From Pseudoalteromonas denitrificans DSM 6059 (GTDB lineage: Bacteria > Pseudomonadota > Gammaproteobacteria > Enterobacterales > Alteromonadaceae), in assembly GCF_900112265.1 (NCBI RefSeq), contig NZ_FOLO01000020.1, positions 21,094 through 85,093 on the forward strand: a stretch of DNA of 64,000 nt, given 5' to 3'. This document shows, piece after piece, positions 18,053-25,407 of this stretch. The position numbers and the translations under genes were made by a program. Below the pieces are notes generated by a model that was given only the letters and a program-made list of their open reading frames with translations, made no database searches and was not told where the DNA came from. Position 1 is the first letter of the stretch. Each line of letters opens with the position of its first letter.

Positions 18053-18382
18053 ATGCAAGACTCTAATTTAGTTTATTCCACAGATTTTGGTCGAATTGAA
18101 CAAGAAAAAGAAGCTAAAACTGTTGAAGTCAAACTATTTAAAGATGGCTTTATTCGAATAGAGCGCCAAACTAAGGGTCGTAAAGGCAAAGGTGTTATGT
18201 TAGTTATTGGTATAGACCCTGAAAAGTATGATATTAAAAAGCTTGCAAAAACAATTAAAAGCAAAATGGGTCAGGGAGGTGCAGTGAAAGATAATGTTAT
18301 CGAAATTCAAGGTGATGATAGAGAAAAACTAAAAAGCATCTTAGAAAATTCAAACTTTAAAGTTAAATTAGCAGGAGGTTAG
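18053..18382 (+). CDS. yciH: SUI1/eIF1-like protein YciH
   Basis: 109 residues of the SUI1 family: the C-terminal domain (about 35-109) has the eIF1 fold with RIERQTKGRKGKGVMLV, LAKTIKSKMGQGGAVKDNVIEIQGD, the signature of YciH/Tma22-like translation factors. It may influence start-codon fidelity; in E. coli YciH is non-essential. One base separates its stop from the downstream double-receiver gene, so they are co-transcribed. The first ~30 residues are divergent. Start ATG follows AAAGGT. Confidence 0.92.
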   Translation: MQDSNLVYSTDFGRIEQEKEAKTVEVKLFKDGFIRIERQTKGRKGKGVMLVIGIDPEKYDIKKLAKTIKSKMGQGGAVKDNVIEIQGDDREKLKSILENSNFKVKLAGG

Positions 18383-18383
18383 T

Positions 18384-19184
18384 ATGATTGCTTTATCGCC
18401 AGCAGACTTACATATTTTACTTGTTGAACCTTCAAGTACACAACGTAATATTATTGTCAAAGAATTAAAGTTAGAGGGGATCACACATATCGATCTTGCT
18501 CAAAACAAACATCAAGCATTAGATAAAATAGAACAAAGTGCACCAGATCTTGTGATTAGTAGCTTACACTTTAGCGACGGTAGTGCTGTAAATTTACTGA
18601 ATAGTATTAAAGAAAGTGACTCTATTGATGATGTACCTTTTATGCTTATATCAAGTGAAACTCGAAAAAGTGAATTAGAAAAGTTTAAGCAGTCCGGGAT
18701 TATTGCAATTTTACCTAAGCCTTTTACCAGAGAAAACTTAGGTAAAGCGATTAATGCAACATTAGACATATTAAGTCCAGAAGAACTTGAACTTAATTTT
18801 TACGATGTTCATGATATCAGAGTACTGATAGTTGATGATTCTAGGCTAGCACGAAACCATATTAGACGTGTTTTAACTAATTTAGGTATACAGCACTTTT
18901 CTGAAGCCGAAGATGGACAAAAAGCAATCTCGATACTTGATGAACAAATGTTTGACCTAATAGTGACAGATTACAATATGCCTGAGGTGAATGGTCAAGA
19001 ACTTGCTGAATATATTCGTTCTGAATCCCAACAATCTCACGTGCCTATTTTAATGGTTTCATCTGAAGCTAACGATACGCATTTAGCCAATATCGCACAG
19101 TCAGGCGTAAATGCAATGTGTGATAAACCTTTTGAACCACAAACAGTTAAAAAATTAATTTATCAATTACTTGATAATCACTAG
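18384..19184 (+). CDS. Double-receiver response regulator without output domain
   Basis: 266 residues made of two receiver domains. REC1 (about 8-130) is degenerate: the acidic pair is replaced (LLVEPSS) and the phosphoacceptor position reads ISSLHF without Asp, although LPKPF keeps the conserved Lys. REC2 (about 147-266) is canonical: IVDDSR, phospho-Asp in VTDYNMPEVNG, Ser in MVSSEA, Lys in DKPF. There is no DNA-binding or enzymatic domain, so it likely works through protein contacts, like CheY-type or stand-alone partner regulators. Shine-Dalgarno AGGAGG overlaps the yciH 3' end. Cognate kinase not identifiable here. Confidence 0.9.
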   Translation: MIALSPADLHILLVEPSSTQRNIIVKELKLEGITHIDLAQNKHQALDKIEQSAPDLVISSLHFSDGSAVNLLNSIKESDSIDDVPFMLISSETRKSELEKFKQSGIIAILPKPFTRENLGKAINATLDILSPEELELNFYDVHDIRVLIVDDSRLARNHIRRVLTNLGIQHFSEAEDGQKAISILDEQMFDLIVTDYNMPEVNGQELAEYIRSESQQSHVPILMVSSEANDTHLANIAQSGVNAMCDKPFEPQTVKKLIYQLLDNH

Positions 19185-19203
19185 TTACATAATCAAAAAT
19201 GAG

Positions 19204-19226
19204 GGTCAGAGCTATTCACTCTGGCC
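19204..19226. terminator. Weak hairpin between convergent genes
   Basis: GGTCAGAG / CTCTGGCC stem with one G-T pair, between the double-receiver gene and the GGDEF-EAL gene; no good T-run, so termination efficiency is doubtful. Confidence 0.35.
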
Positions 19227-19229
19227 TTA

Positions 19230-22229
19230 TCACTGACTTCCTAATGTTTTACGAAACCCCTCTAAATTAGCTTCAGATAAAGGCGGGCTAAAATAATAGC
19301 CTTGTACAATATAACAATTATTATCTTCTAAGAACTTTATTTGCTCTTTTGTTTCAACTCCCTCAGCGACTAAATCCAATTTTAACTTTTTGGCCATTGC
19401 AATAATTGCCGCAGTAATTGCCATATCACTCGTGTCTTGCGGAATATCCTTAACAAAAGATCGATCAATTTTTAAAATATCAACAGGAAAACGCTTTAAA
19501 TAACTCAAAGATGAAAACCCTGTACCAAAGTCATCAATCGATAGTGCAAGACCTAATGCTTTTAACTCATGCAGCTGCCCTATTGCTGCTTCTATGTCTC
19601 CCATTAGCATGCTTTCTGTTAATTCTAGATGGATATTTTTTGGAGATACTTTAGTTTTATCGAGTATTTTTGACAAAAGTAGAACTAGGTTAGTATCCTT
19701 AAACTGCCGCGCAGATAAGTTAATAGCAACATTATTTACCACGCCTTGATCCTCAAGCCTTTTCGCAAAGCGACAAGCTTCCCATAAGACCCACTCTCCT
19801 AGCTCAACAATAATACCTGTACTTTCAGCCACAGGTATAAATTTAACAGGCGAAATCATGCCCTTTTTTGGATGTAACCAACGAATTAATGCCTCATAAC
19901 CTACAATCTCGCTGTTTCTGCAGTCAATTTGTGGTTGATAATGTAATTCAAATTGCTTATCTTTTAATGCAACCCTTAATTCATTCTCAATAATCATTCT
20001 TTCTTTTGCAGCAGCATTAAGGTTCGGATCATAAAAGTGATATGTATTTCTCCCTTTTGCCTTAGCCTCGTACATGGCTAAATCGGCATGTTTCAATAAT
20101 TGTTCTTCTTCTGAACTATCATCAGGCGCAAGAGTAATACCTATACTTGCACTTATAATCACTTCATTATTAATAAGTTTAATGGGGTTACTCAAAGTCT
20201 CTTGAATCGTAATAGCAACATCAGTCGCTTTTTCTCGTGTATCTATACCACTTAATAAAACCGCAAACTCATCACCACCAAGTCTTGCAATTGTATCCTC
20301 TGTTCTTAACCTATGTTTAAGTCGATTAGCCACTTCAAGTAAAAGCTGATCTCCAGCATCATGACCCAAGGTATCGTTTATTCGTTTAAATTCATCTAAA
20401 TCAAAATAAAATAATGCAAAAGAATAATGGCCTCTTGAGGCCAAAGCCATAGATTTTCTTAATTGCATTCTAAAGTAAGCACGATTTGATAATCCTGTTA
20501 AAGTATCAAAATAGGCTAACTGCTCCATTTTACGTTGGCTATCTTTTACAAAAGTAATATCTTGAGCTGATGCAACATAACTGGTAATTGAACTATCGAG
20601 ATCTCTGATAGGAGAGATGCTTAACGATACCCAAATAGCTTCATTTCGAGTATTTCTAAGCATAGTATCACCACGCCATGAGTGGCGACTTTTCAAATCA
20701 AGTTCAATATCATCTACTAATATTTGCATTTCATCAGATACAATATTTAAAATTGATGAGCCTAATAATTCTTTTTTTGTATACCCTGTCATATCTGACA
20801 TTTTTGGATTAGCATACTGAATTTTTAATTGTGCATCTGCAATTACAACTGCGCTTCCAGAACTCTCAACAGCTTTTGTAAATCTATTCGCCTTTTGTTC
20901 CGCTTTATCCTTTTCAATCATACGCTGATCTACATCTTTTAAATGCTTACTTATTTCATCAGCCATAATTTTAAATGCGCCATTGAGTACCCCAATTTCA
21001 TCCTCACTTTCTTCAGCAAACAGTTTTTGAGATTTTCCTTTTGTTTTACCAAAATCATTAACTGCTAAAACAAGCTCTCGAATTCTTTTAAGTAATAATT
21101 GATTCAATGTTTGATGTAATAGGATCACCACTAGTGCAGTATAGATAACGAATAAACCAATAAATTTTATTTCTAACTCATCAAGATCAGAAAGTATTGA
21201 CGAGCGTTTTTTATACACTCCAATATACCAATCTAATGGTGACAGTTTATGAATATTAACCAGATGAATTTCATCACCTTCAAGAAATGTACTGGGCATA
21301 TTAGGCATGTCTTTTTTAATTGCCAACTGAACTAAACTTTGCAAATGATCAGGCACTAAATCAGTCGTCTGTAAAAGCTGATTCATTTCCCCTTCTTTTT
21401 TTGCAACTAAGTTATTGATCAATGGGTGTGATAATACCTGACCTTTTTTATTGAAAATAAAAAACTGCTGCTCTTTATCTGAAACAGAAAAATGTTTTAT
21501 CAAATCTTGGAAAATTAAATCACTGCCTGTTATGCCTAAAAATTCATTTTTATAATACAAAGGAACAATCAAACTCACGACCCATTTATGCCAAATATCA
21601 TCATAATAAACTGGGGTCCAGACAGGGTTTCTTGAGGGGTTATTCTTTTCAAGTGCTACCGAATAAAAAATATCATTTTCAAATTTATGATTTACTTCAA
21701 GTTGTAGTGCCCAATTAGGTGGAGAAACACGAATAAAGTTATCTTTACTAATAAAATAAAAATTAAAAAAATCTTTTGTTAGTGTTGGTGAGATAATTTT
21801 CCAGAGTACTTCACTTGAATAAAACAAATTTCTATAAAAATCATTAAAGTTATCTACTGGTATATAGGCCGCAGATAAACCATCTAGTGACGTACTCCTG
21901 ACCACCTCATTTTTAGCTAAATTAATATTTAGTAATTGTGAATTGTTCTGACTCAAGTCATTTTCAAATAACTGTTGTTTTACGACCAAGTTCGCTTTAT
22001 TTGCAATTTGAGTTTTATTATAAATAATCTGCTCAAATTGCTTTATAAAATTTTCACCACTGTGCTTTAATGCTTCATGTTCTTCATATATGAGTTGCTT
22101 TCGCTCTGACTTAAGCATTAATATCGCTGCACTCATTCCAGCAACTAAACAAATCACAGATATTAATATAGATAGCTTCATACTAAGTGAGTGTCGGCTA
22201 AAATGAGATGGCAAGCGTCTATACTTCAA
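19230..22229 (-). CDS. Membrane sensor GGDEF-EAL protein (dCache-HAMP-PAS-GGDEF-EAL)
   Basis: 999 residues. TM1 at about 18-38, a large periplasmic Cache-type sensor (about 40-350), TM2 (about 352-372), HAMP (about 373-430), PAS (about 450-560), GGDEF (about 575-735) and EAL (about 750-990). Both catalytic domains look intact: LGGDEF in full, with the RxxD inhibitory site RTED five residues before it, and EAL motifs EALIRW, LTESMLM, IDDFGTGFSSLSYLKRFPVD. It could both make and break cyclic-di-GMP in response to an extracytoplasmic ligand; which activity dominates cannot be told. Followed by a long gap before the pheA leader. Confidence 0.93.
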   Translation of the reverse strand: MKYRRLPSHFSRHSLSMKLSILISVICLVAGMSAAILMLKSERKQLIYEEHEALKHSGENFIKQFEQIIYNKTQIANKANLVVKQQLFENDLSQNNSQLLNINLAKNEVVRSTSLDGLSAAYIPVDNFNDFYRNLFYSSEVLWKIISPTLTKDFFNFYFISKDNFIRVSPPNWALQLEVNHKFENDIFYSVALEKNNPSRNPVWTPVYYDDIWHKWVVSLIVPLYYKNEFLGITGSDLIFQDLIKHFSVSDKEQQFFIFNKKGQVLSHPLINNLVAKKEGEMNQLLQTTDLVPDHLQSLVQLAIKKDMPNMPSTFLEGDEIHLVNIHKLSPLDWYIGVYKKRSSILSDLDELEIKFIGLFVIYTALVVILLHQTLNQLLLKRIRELVLAVNDFGKTKGKSQKLFAEESEDEIGVLNGAFKIMADEISKHLKDVDQRMIEKDKAEQKANRFTKAVESSGSAVVIADAQLKIQYANPKMSDMTGYTKKELLGSSILNIVSDEMQILVDDIELDLKSRHSWRGDTMLRNTRNEAIWVSLSISPIRDLDSSITSYVASAQDITFVKDSQRKMEQLAYFDTLTGLSNRAYFRMQLRKSMALASRGHYSFALFYFDLDEFKRINDTLGHDAGDQLLLEVANRLKHRLRTEDTIARLGGDEFAVLLSGIDTREKATDVAITIQETLSNPIKLINNEVIISASIGITLAPDDSSEEEQLLKHADLAMYEAKAKGRNTYHFYDPNLNAAAKERMIIENELRVALKDKQFELHYQPQIDCRNSEIVGYEALIRWLHPKKGMISPVKFIPVAESTGIIVELGEWVLWEACRFAKRLEDQGVVNNVAINLSARQFKDTNLVLLLSKILDKTKVSPKNIHLELTESMLMGDIEAAIGQLHELKALGLALSIDDFGTGFSSLSYLKRFPVDILKIDRSFVKDIPQDTSDMAITAAIIAMAKKLKLDLVAEGVETKEQIKFLEDNNCYIVQGYYFSPPLSEANLEGFRKTLGSQ

Positions 22230-22688
22230 AATTAAACCTTTGATTCATTATAATTTATTAAAATGACTCTTTGCCATCAATCTGTTAAATATAAAATAAA
22301 GTTAGCCTAAACAACACCTTTTTTATATTTAAGCACATAATTTTATATAAAATATTTTATTTATCTTTTCATGTGAACAACTAAATATAAATTTGTAAGA
22401 TCCACTCCAGTGAAAAAGAAGGAATATATAGTCTATAAAACGATTATTTTAACTTTACAAACACACGACCTAATTTAAACCTTTACTTAGAACAAGTAAG
22501 ATAATTAAATTTTAAATCAATGAGCAGATTAATTTATATAAAAGCTAAAGCGCTTCCTTATAAATTTTTATATGTTCAAATCAAATTTTGCCTTTAATTT
22601 ATGAAATTATCAGCTGTTAAAAACAGTAAAAATAAAAATAATTAAAACATTTATTGACTTATTACGCTCTAGTTTTTAAATTAACCCT
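22230..22688. other. Intergenic region upstream of the pheA leader
   Basis: About 460 bp, very AT-rich, no plausible gene. It carries the divergent promoters of the GGDEF-EAL gene and pheA. A candidate -35 TTGACT (22654-22659) is 17 bp from TAAATT (22677-22682), but that would start transcription almost at the leader ATG, so the real pheA promoter may be further upstream. Confidence 0.4.
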
Positions 22689-22742
22689 ATGAAACAAATT
22701 TATGCACGATTTTTCTTTATGTTTTTTATACTCCACCCCTAA
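22689..22742 (+). CDS. pheL: pheA leader peptide (Phe-rich attenuator peptide)
   Basis: A 17-codon ORF, MKQIYARFFFMFFILHP, with five phenylalanines at positions 8, 9, 10, 12 and 13. It lies immediately before an intrinsic terminator upstream of pheA, exactly where E. coli has PheL ([15 protein letters not shown]). Ribosome stalling at the Phe codons when charged tRNA-Phe is scarce should favour the antiterminator. No clear Shine-Dalgarno precedes the ATG, which is the main weakness. Identity rests on composition, length and position; I consider it secure as an attenuation leader. Confidence 0.88.
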   Translation: MKQIYARFFFMFFILHP

Positions 22743-22743
22743 C

Positions 22744-22817
22744 GGGAGGCGGATTAGTCATGACATGAAGAAAGTCTGCGACAAATACAAGCCTCCCTAA
22801 TTGGGAGGTTTTTTTTT
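22744..22817 (+). promoter_or_regulatory. pheA transcription attenuator (antiterminator / terminator)
   Basis: Segment GGGAGGC (22744-22750), just after the leader stop, is exactly complementary to GCCTCCC (22791-22797), giving the antiterminator. The same CCTCCC pairs with GGGAGG (22803-22808) across TAATT to form the terminator, followed by nine Ts (22809-22817). The CTCC/CCCC at the end of the leader ORF can pair with the first GGGAG, giving the pause/protector hairpin. The two main structures are mutually exclusive. Confidence 0.9.
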
Positions 22818-22870
22818 GCATAAAATTTAATTTTAAAAGTATTAACAAAACTAGGAATGAGGAAATAACT

Positions 22871-24028
22871 ATGGCTAATGATGCATTGCAGGCATTACGA
22901 AAAGATATTAATGAGATTGACTCTGAGTTACTGATACTACTGACAAAACGTCGTCGTATAAGTCATTCAGTTGTTGAATATAAAATTTCAAATAATAAAC
23001 CAATAAGAGACGAGAAAAGAGAACTTGCCTTACTCGAAAAATTAATATCATATGGAAAATCTCTCGGGCTAGATGCATATTATGTGAATAATGTTTTCCA
23101 AACAATTATTGAAGACTCAGTTTTACATCAACAAGCCATGTTACAACAAAATATAAATCCGGAGATCAAAGGTGATACAAATAGGGTTGCATACTTAGGA
23201 GGCCAAGGGTCTTACAGCCAACTTGCCTGCCATAAATATTTCAGCCGCCGAAGCGATCAATTAATAGAATTAGGTTGTACCAGTTTTTTTGAAATTACCA
23301 ACAAAGTAGAAACAGGACAAGCAGATTTTGGTTTATTACCGATCGAAAATACCTGTTCAGGTAGTATTAATGAAGTATATGACTTACTACAGCATGCGCA
23401 GGTTGCGATTGTCGGAGAATTAACACAATCTATCGAGCACTGTTTAATTGCAAAAGGTGATACTGAATTAAAAGATATTACAAAAGTTTTTGGTCACCCA
23501 CAGCCTTTTACTCAATGTAGCCAATTTATTCAAGGCTTAGATAACATTCAATTAGAGTATTGTGACTCAACCTCAAGTGCCATAGCCAAAGCTATTGAAG
23601 TACCTAACAGTGCTGCTATCGCTTCACAACAGGCGGGTATAAAAGCAGGTTTAGAAGTAGTACAGTCAGCTGTTGCGAATCAAGTTGAAAATCATAGCCG
23701 TTTTATTGTTGTTGCTAGAAAACCGATGCAAACATCTAAGCAAATCCCAACAAAAACAACTTTAATCATGGCAACTAGCCAAAATGCAGGCTCACTTGCA
23801 GACGCACTTATCATTTTTAAACAGCACAAAATTAATTTAGTTAAGCTTGAGTCTCGTCCTGTCCCAGGTAACCCTTGGGAAGAAGTTTTCTATGTTGATT
23901 TAGATGCTAATTTATCACAAAGCAATACGCAACAAGCATTGGAAGATTTAAAAGAAGTGACTGAGTTCGTACGTATACTAGGCTGCTATCCAAGTGAATC
24001 TATGAAAGCTGTTGAAGTTAAAAGTTAA
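22871..24028 (+). CDS. pheA: Bifunctional chorismate mutase / prephenate dehydratase (P-protein)
   Basis: 385 residues. Chorismate mutase AroQ domain (about 1-90; LRKDINEIDSELLILLTKRR, active-site Arg/Lys in VVEYKISNNKPIRD), prephenate dehydratase (about 105-285; GGQGSYSQLA, LLPIENTCSGSINEVYDLL, the TRF-like NHSRFIVVAR), and a C-terminal ACT domain for phenylalanine feedback (about 297-380; ESRPVPGNPWEEVFYVDLD, the ESRP Phe-binding motif). It makes phenylpyruvate from chorismate. Shine-Dalgarno GAGGAA precedes the ATG. Expression is controlled by the Phe-leader attenuator directly upstream. Convergent with tyrA. The 3' end runs into a heptamer repeat. Confidence 0.97.
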   Translation: MANDALQALRKDINEIDSELLILLTKRRRISHSVVEYKISNNKPIRDEKRELALLEKLISYGKSLGLDAYYVNNVFQTIIEDSVLHQQAMLQQNINPEIKGDTNRVAYLGGQGSYSQLACHKYFSRRSDQLIELGCTSFFEITNKVETGQADFGLLPIENTCSGSINEVYDLLQHAQVAIVGELTQSIEHCLIAKGDTELKDITKVFGHPQPFTQCSQFIQGLDNIQLEYCDSTSSAIAKAIEVPNSAAIASQQAGIKAGLEVVQSAVANQVENHSRFIVVARKPMQTSKQIPTKTTLIMATSQNAGSLADALIIFKQHKINLVKLESRPVPGNPWEEVFYVDLDANLSQSNTQQALEDLKEVTEFVRILGCYPSESMKAVEVKS

Positions 24029-24044
24029 AAGTTAAAAGTTAAAA
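24017..24044. repeat. Tandem heptamer repeat GTTAAAA x 4 spanning the pheA stop
   Basis: Four exact GTTAAAA units starting inside the last pheA codons (VEVKS-stop) and continuing past the stop. Because the stop is in the second unit, gain or loss of later units would not change the protein. Confidence 0.93.
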
Positions 24045-24077
24045 GTTATCAAGGAGGATATTTCCTCCCTTGATAAC
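24045..24077. terminator. Hairpin between convergent pheA and tyrA
   Basis: GTTATCAAGGAGGA pairs with TCCTCCCTTGATAAC with a single bulged C. On the minus strand the hairpin is followed by the T-rich complement of the heptamer repeat (TTTTAAC units), so it can act as terminator for tyrA; for pheA there is no T-run. Confidence 0.65.
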
Positions 24078-24110
24078 TCAAAATATCAATCATTCAAACC
24101 CTTTATAAAA

Positions 24111-25238
24111 TTATTCCAATACTTTTGAATCATTCGCTTTATTTAATAAAGCCCGACTTTGTTTTAAAAATGATTCTGCTGAATTTGAAAAATATGACTT
24201 TGCATCACTGAACCCAGCTATGAGCCCTGCCTTATCCCTATTTTTAAGTTTAACCAGAGTCTGCTGATAAATATCTTTATAATCTTCAAGCAAAGACTCC
24301 ACATTATCAAACTGCGCTAGCATAATATCTGAATATAATTCTGGTGATTGTGCAAAAAGACGTCCTACCATCATAAGTTCTAATTGATAAATAGGTGATG
24401 AACAATCTTTTATTTCTTGTAGGCTATGTGTTTGTTTGGCTAAGAATTGTCCATAAACAAAAGTTGTTAAATGCCGCATTACTTGCACTATTTGCATTGC
24501 TTCATCATGTTTTTTAGGTGCCATTTCAACTAATTGAGCCCCCCATATTTTTAACTGTGCTAATAATAAATCAGCTTTATCATTTTTTCTGCCATGACAC
24601 ACTACTATCGTTTGTTTTACCCAATGCTCAATATCCGGACCAAACATAGGATGCAAACCAAGAACAGGACCAGAGTGTGCATCCAACATCGCTGCTACAG
24701 GCTGTTGCTTAATACTTGTTATATCAACTAACAAACAGTCATCATCTAGCTTAGGTAAGCCTTTGATAATTTCTTCTACTTTATTGATTGGCACTGAAAC
24801 TAAAACCAATTTAGCGCCTTCTAATATCTCACTTGCAAAACAGTGCTGTTTTTTGTCCAAAATTCTAACTTCAATTCCAGAGCGCTTAAGTTGTCTCGCA
24901 AATAACTGCCCCATCACTCCTTCACCACCAACAATAACAGCTGGTGATAATTGAGGTGCAACACATGCGAGTTCTGACTGTTGATTTTGATAAGATTCTC
25001 GCATCATTCTGCGTAAAATATCTTCAATCAAATCACCTGAAACGCCTTGCAGTTCAGCCTGAGTTCTTCTTGCAGCTAATAATTGGCTTTCCCGTTCTGG
25101 AATATATACAGGCGCACCAAGACTACGTTTTATTTTTCCAACTTGCTCAGTTATCCTATTTCGTTTCGCTAAAATGGCGACTAACTCTGTATCACACTCA
25201 TCTATTTCTGAGCGAAGAAATGCTAAATCTTGATCCAA
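24111..25238 (-). CDS. tyrA: Bifunctional chorismate mutase / prephenate dehydrogenase (T-protein)
   Basis: 375 residues. N-terminal chorismate mutase (about 1-90; LRSEIDECDTELVAILAKRNRI, then IPERESQLL), followed by an NAD-dependent prephenate dehydrogenase (about 100-370) with a nucleotide-binding loop VGGEGVMGQLFARQL and the catalytic His in LGLHPMFGPD. It makes 4-hydroxyphenylpyruvate for tyrosine. The start is TTG: GAGG lies 7 bp upstream and no ATG fits. Directly before it are two adjacent candidate TyrR boxes, so repression by TyrR-tyrosine is expected. Convergent with pheA, divergent from a GGDEF-EAL gene. Confidence 0.96.
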   Translation of the reverse strand: MDQDLAFLRSEIDECDTELVAILAKRNRITEQVGKIKRSLGAPVYIPERESQLLAARRTQAELQGVSGDLIEDILRRMMRESYQNQQSELACVAPQLSPAVIVGGEGVMGQLFARQLKRSGIEVRILDKKQHCFASEILEGAKLVLVSVPINKVEEIIKGLPKLDDDCLLVDITSIKQQPVAAMLDAHSGPVLGLHPMFGPDIEHWVKQTIVVCHGRKNDKADLLLAQLKIWGAQLVEMAPKKHDEAMQIVQVMRHLTTFVYGQFLAKQTHSLQEIKDCSSPIYQLELMMVGRLFAQSPELYSDIMLAQFDNVESLLEDYKDIYQQTLVKLKNRDKAGLIAGFSDAKSYFSNSAESFLKQSRALLNKANDSKVLE

Positions 25239-25248
25239 ACCAAAACCT

Positions 25249-25266
25249 CGTAAACTTTAATTTACA
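25249..25266. promoter_or_regulatory. Strong candidate TyrR box at tyrA
   Basis: CGTAAACTTTAATTTACA matches the TyrR consensus TGTAAA-N6-TTTACA at 11 of 12 positions and keeps the essential G-N14-C core. Its edge abuts the tyrA Shine-Dalgarno (complement of 25246-25249). Confidence 0.8.
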
Positions 25267-25268
25267 AC

Positions 25269-25286
25269 AGTACACTAATATATACA
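25269..25286. promoter_or_regulatory. Second (weaker) candidate TyrR box at tyrA
   Basis: AGTACACTAATATATACA, 9 of 12 consensus positions with the G-N14-C core intact, 20 bp (about two helical turns) from the stronger box, like the strong/weak box pairs of E. coli TyrR promoters. Confidence 0.6.
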
Positions 25287-25407
25287 ATCAATGTTATCAT
25301 ACTTTAGCGCATACTAAAGTTATTCTTGTTTCAATATTTCTTGTAGTTACAAGAATTTTATCGAATACTCAATATTTAAAATAATAATTATTGTTCGAAG
25401 GGTTTTT

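Noticed and set aside
24944..25384. 146-aa plus-strand frame over the tyrA 5' end
   Set aside because: Shadow of tyrA; it also covers the TyrR boxes and has no coding character.
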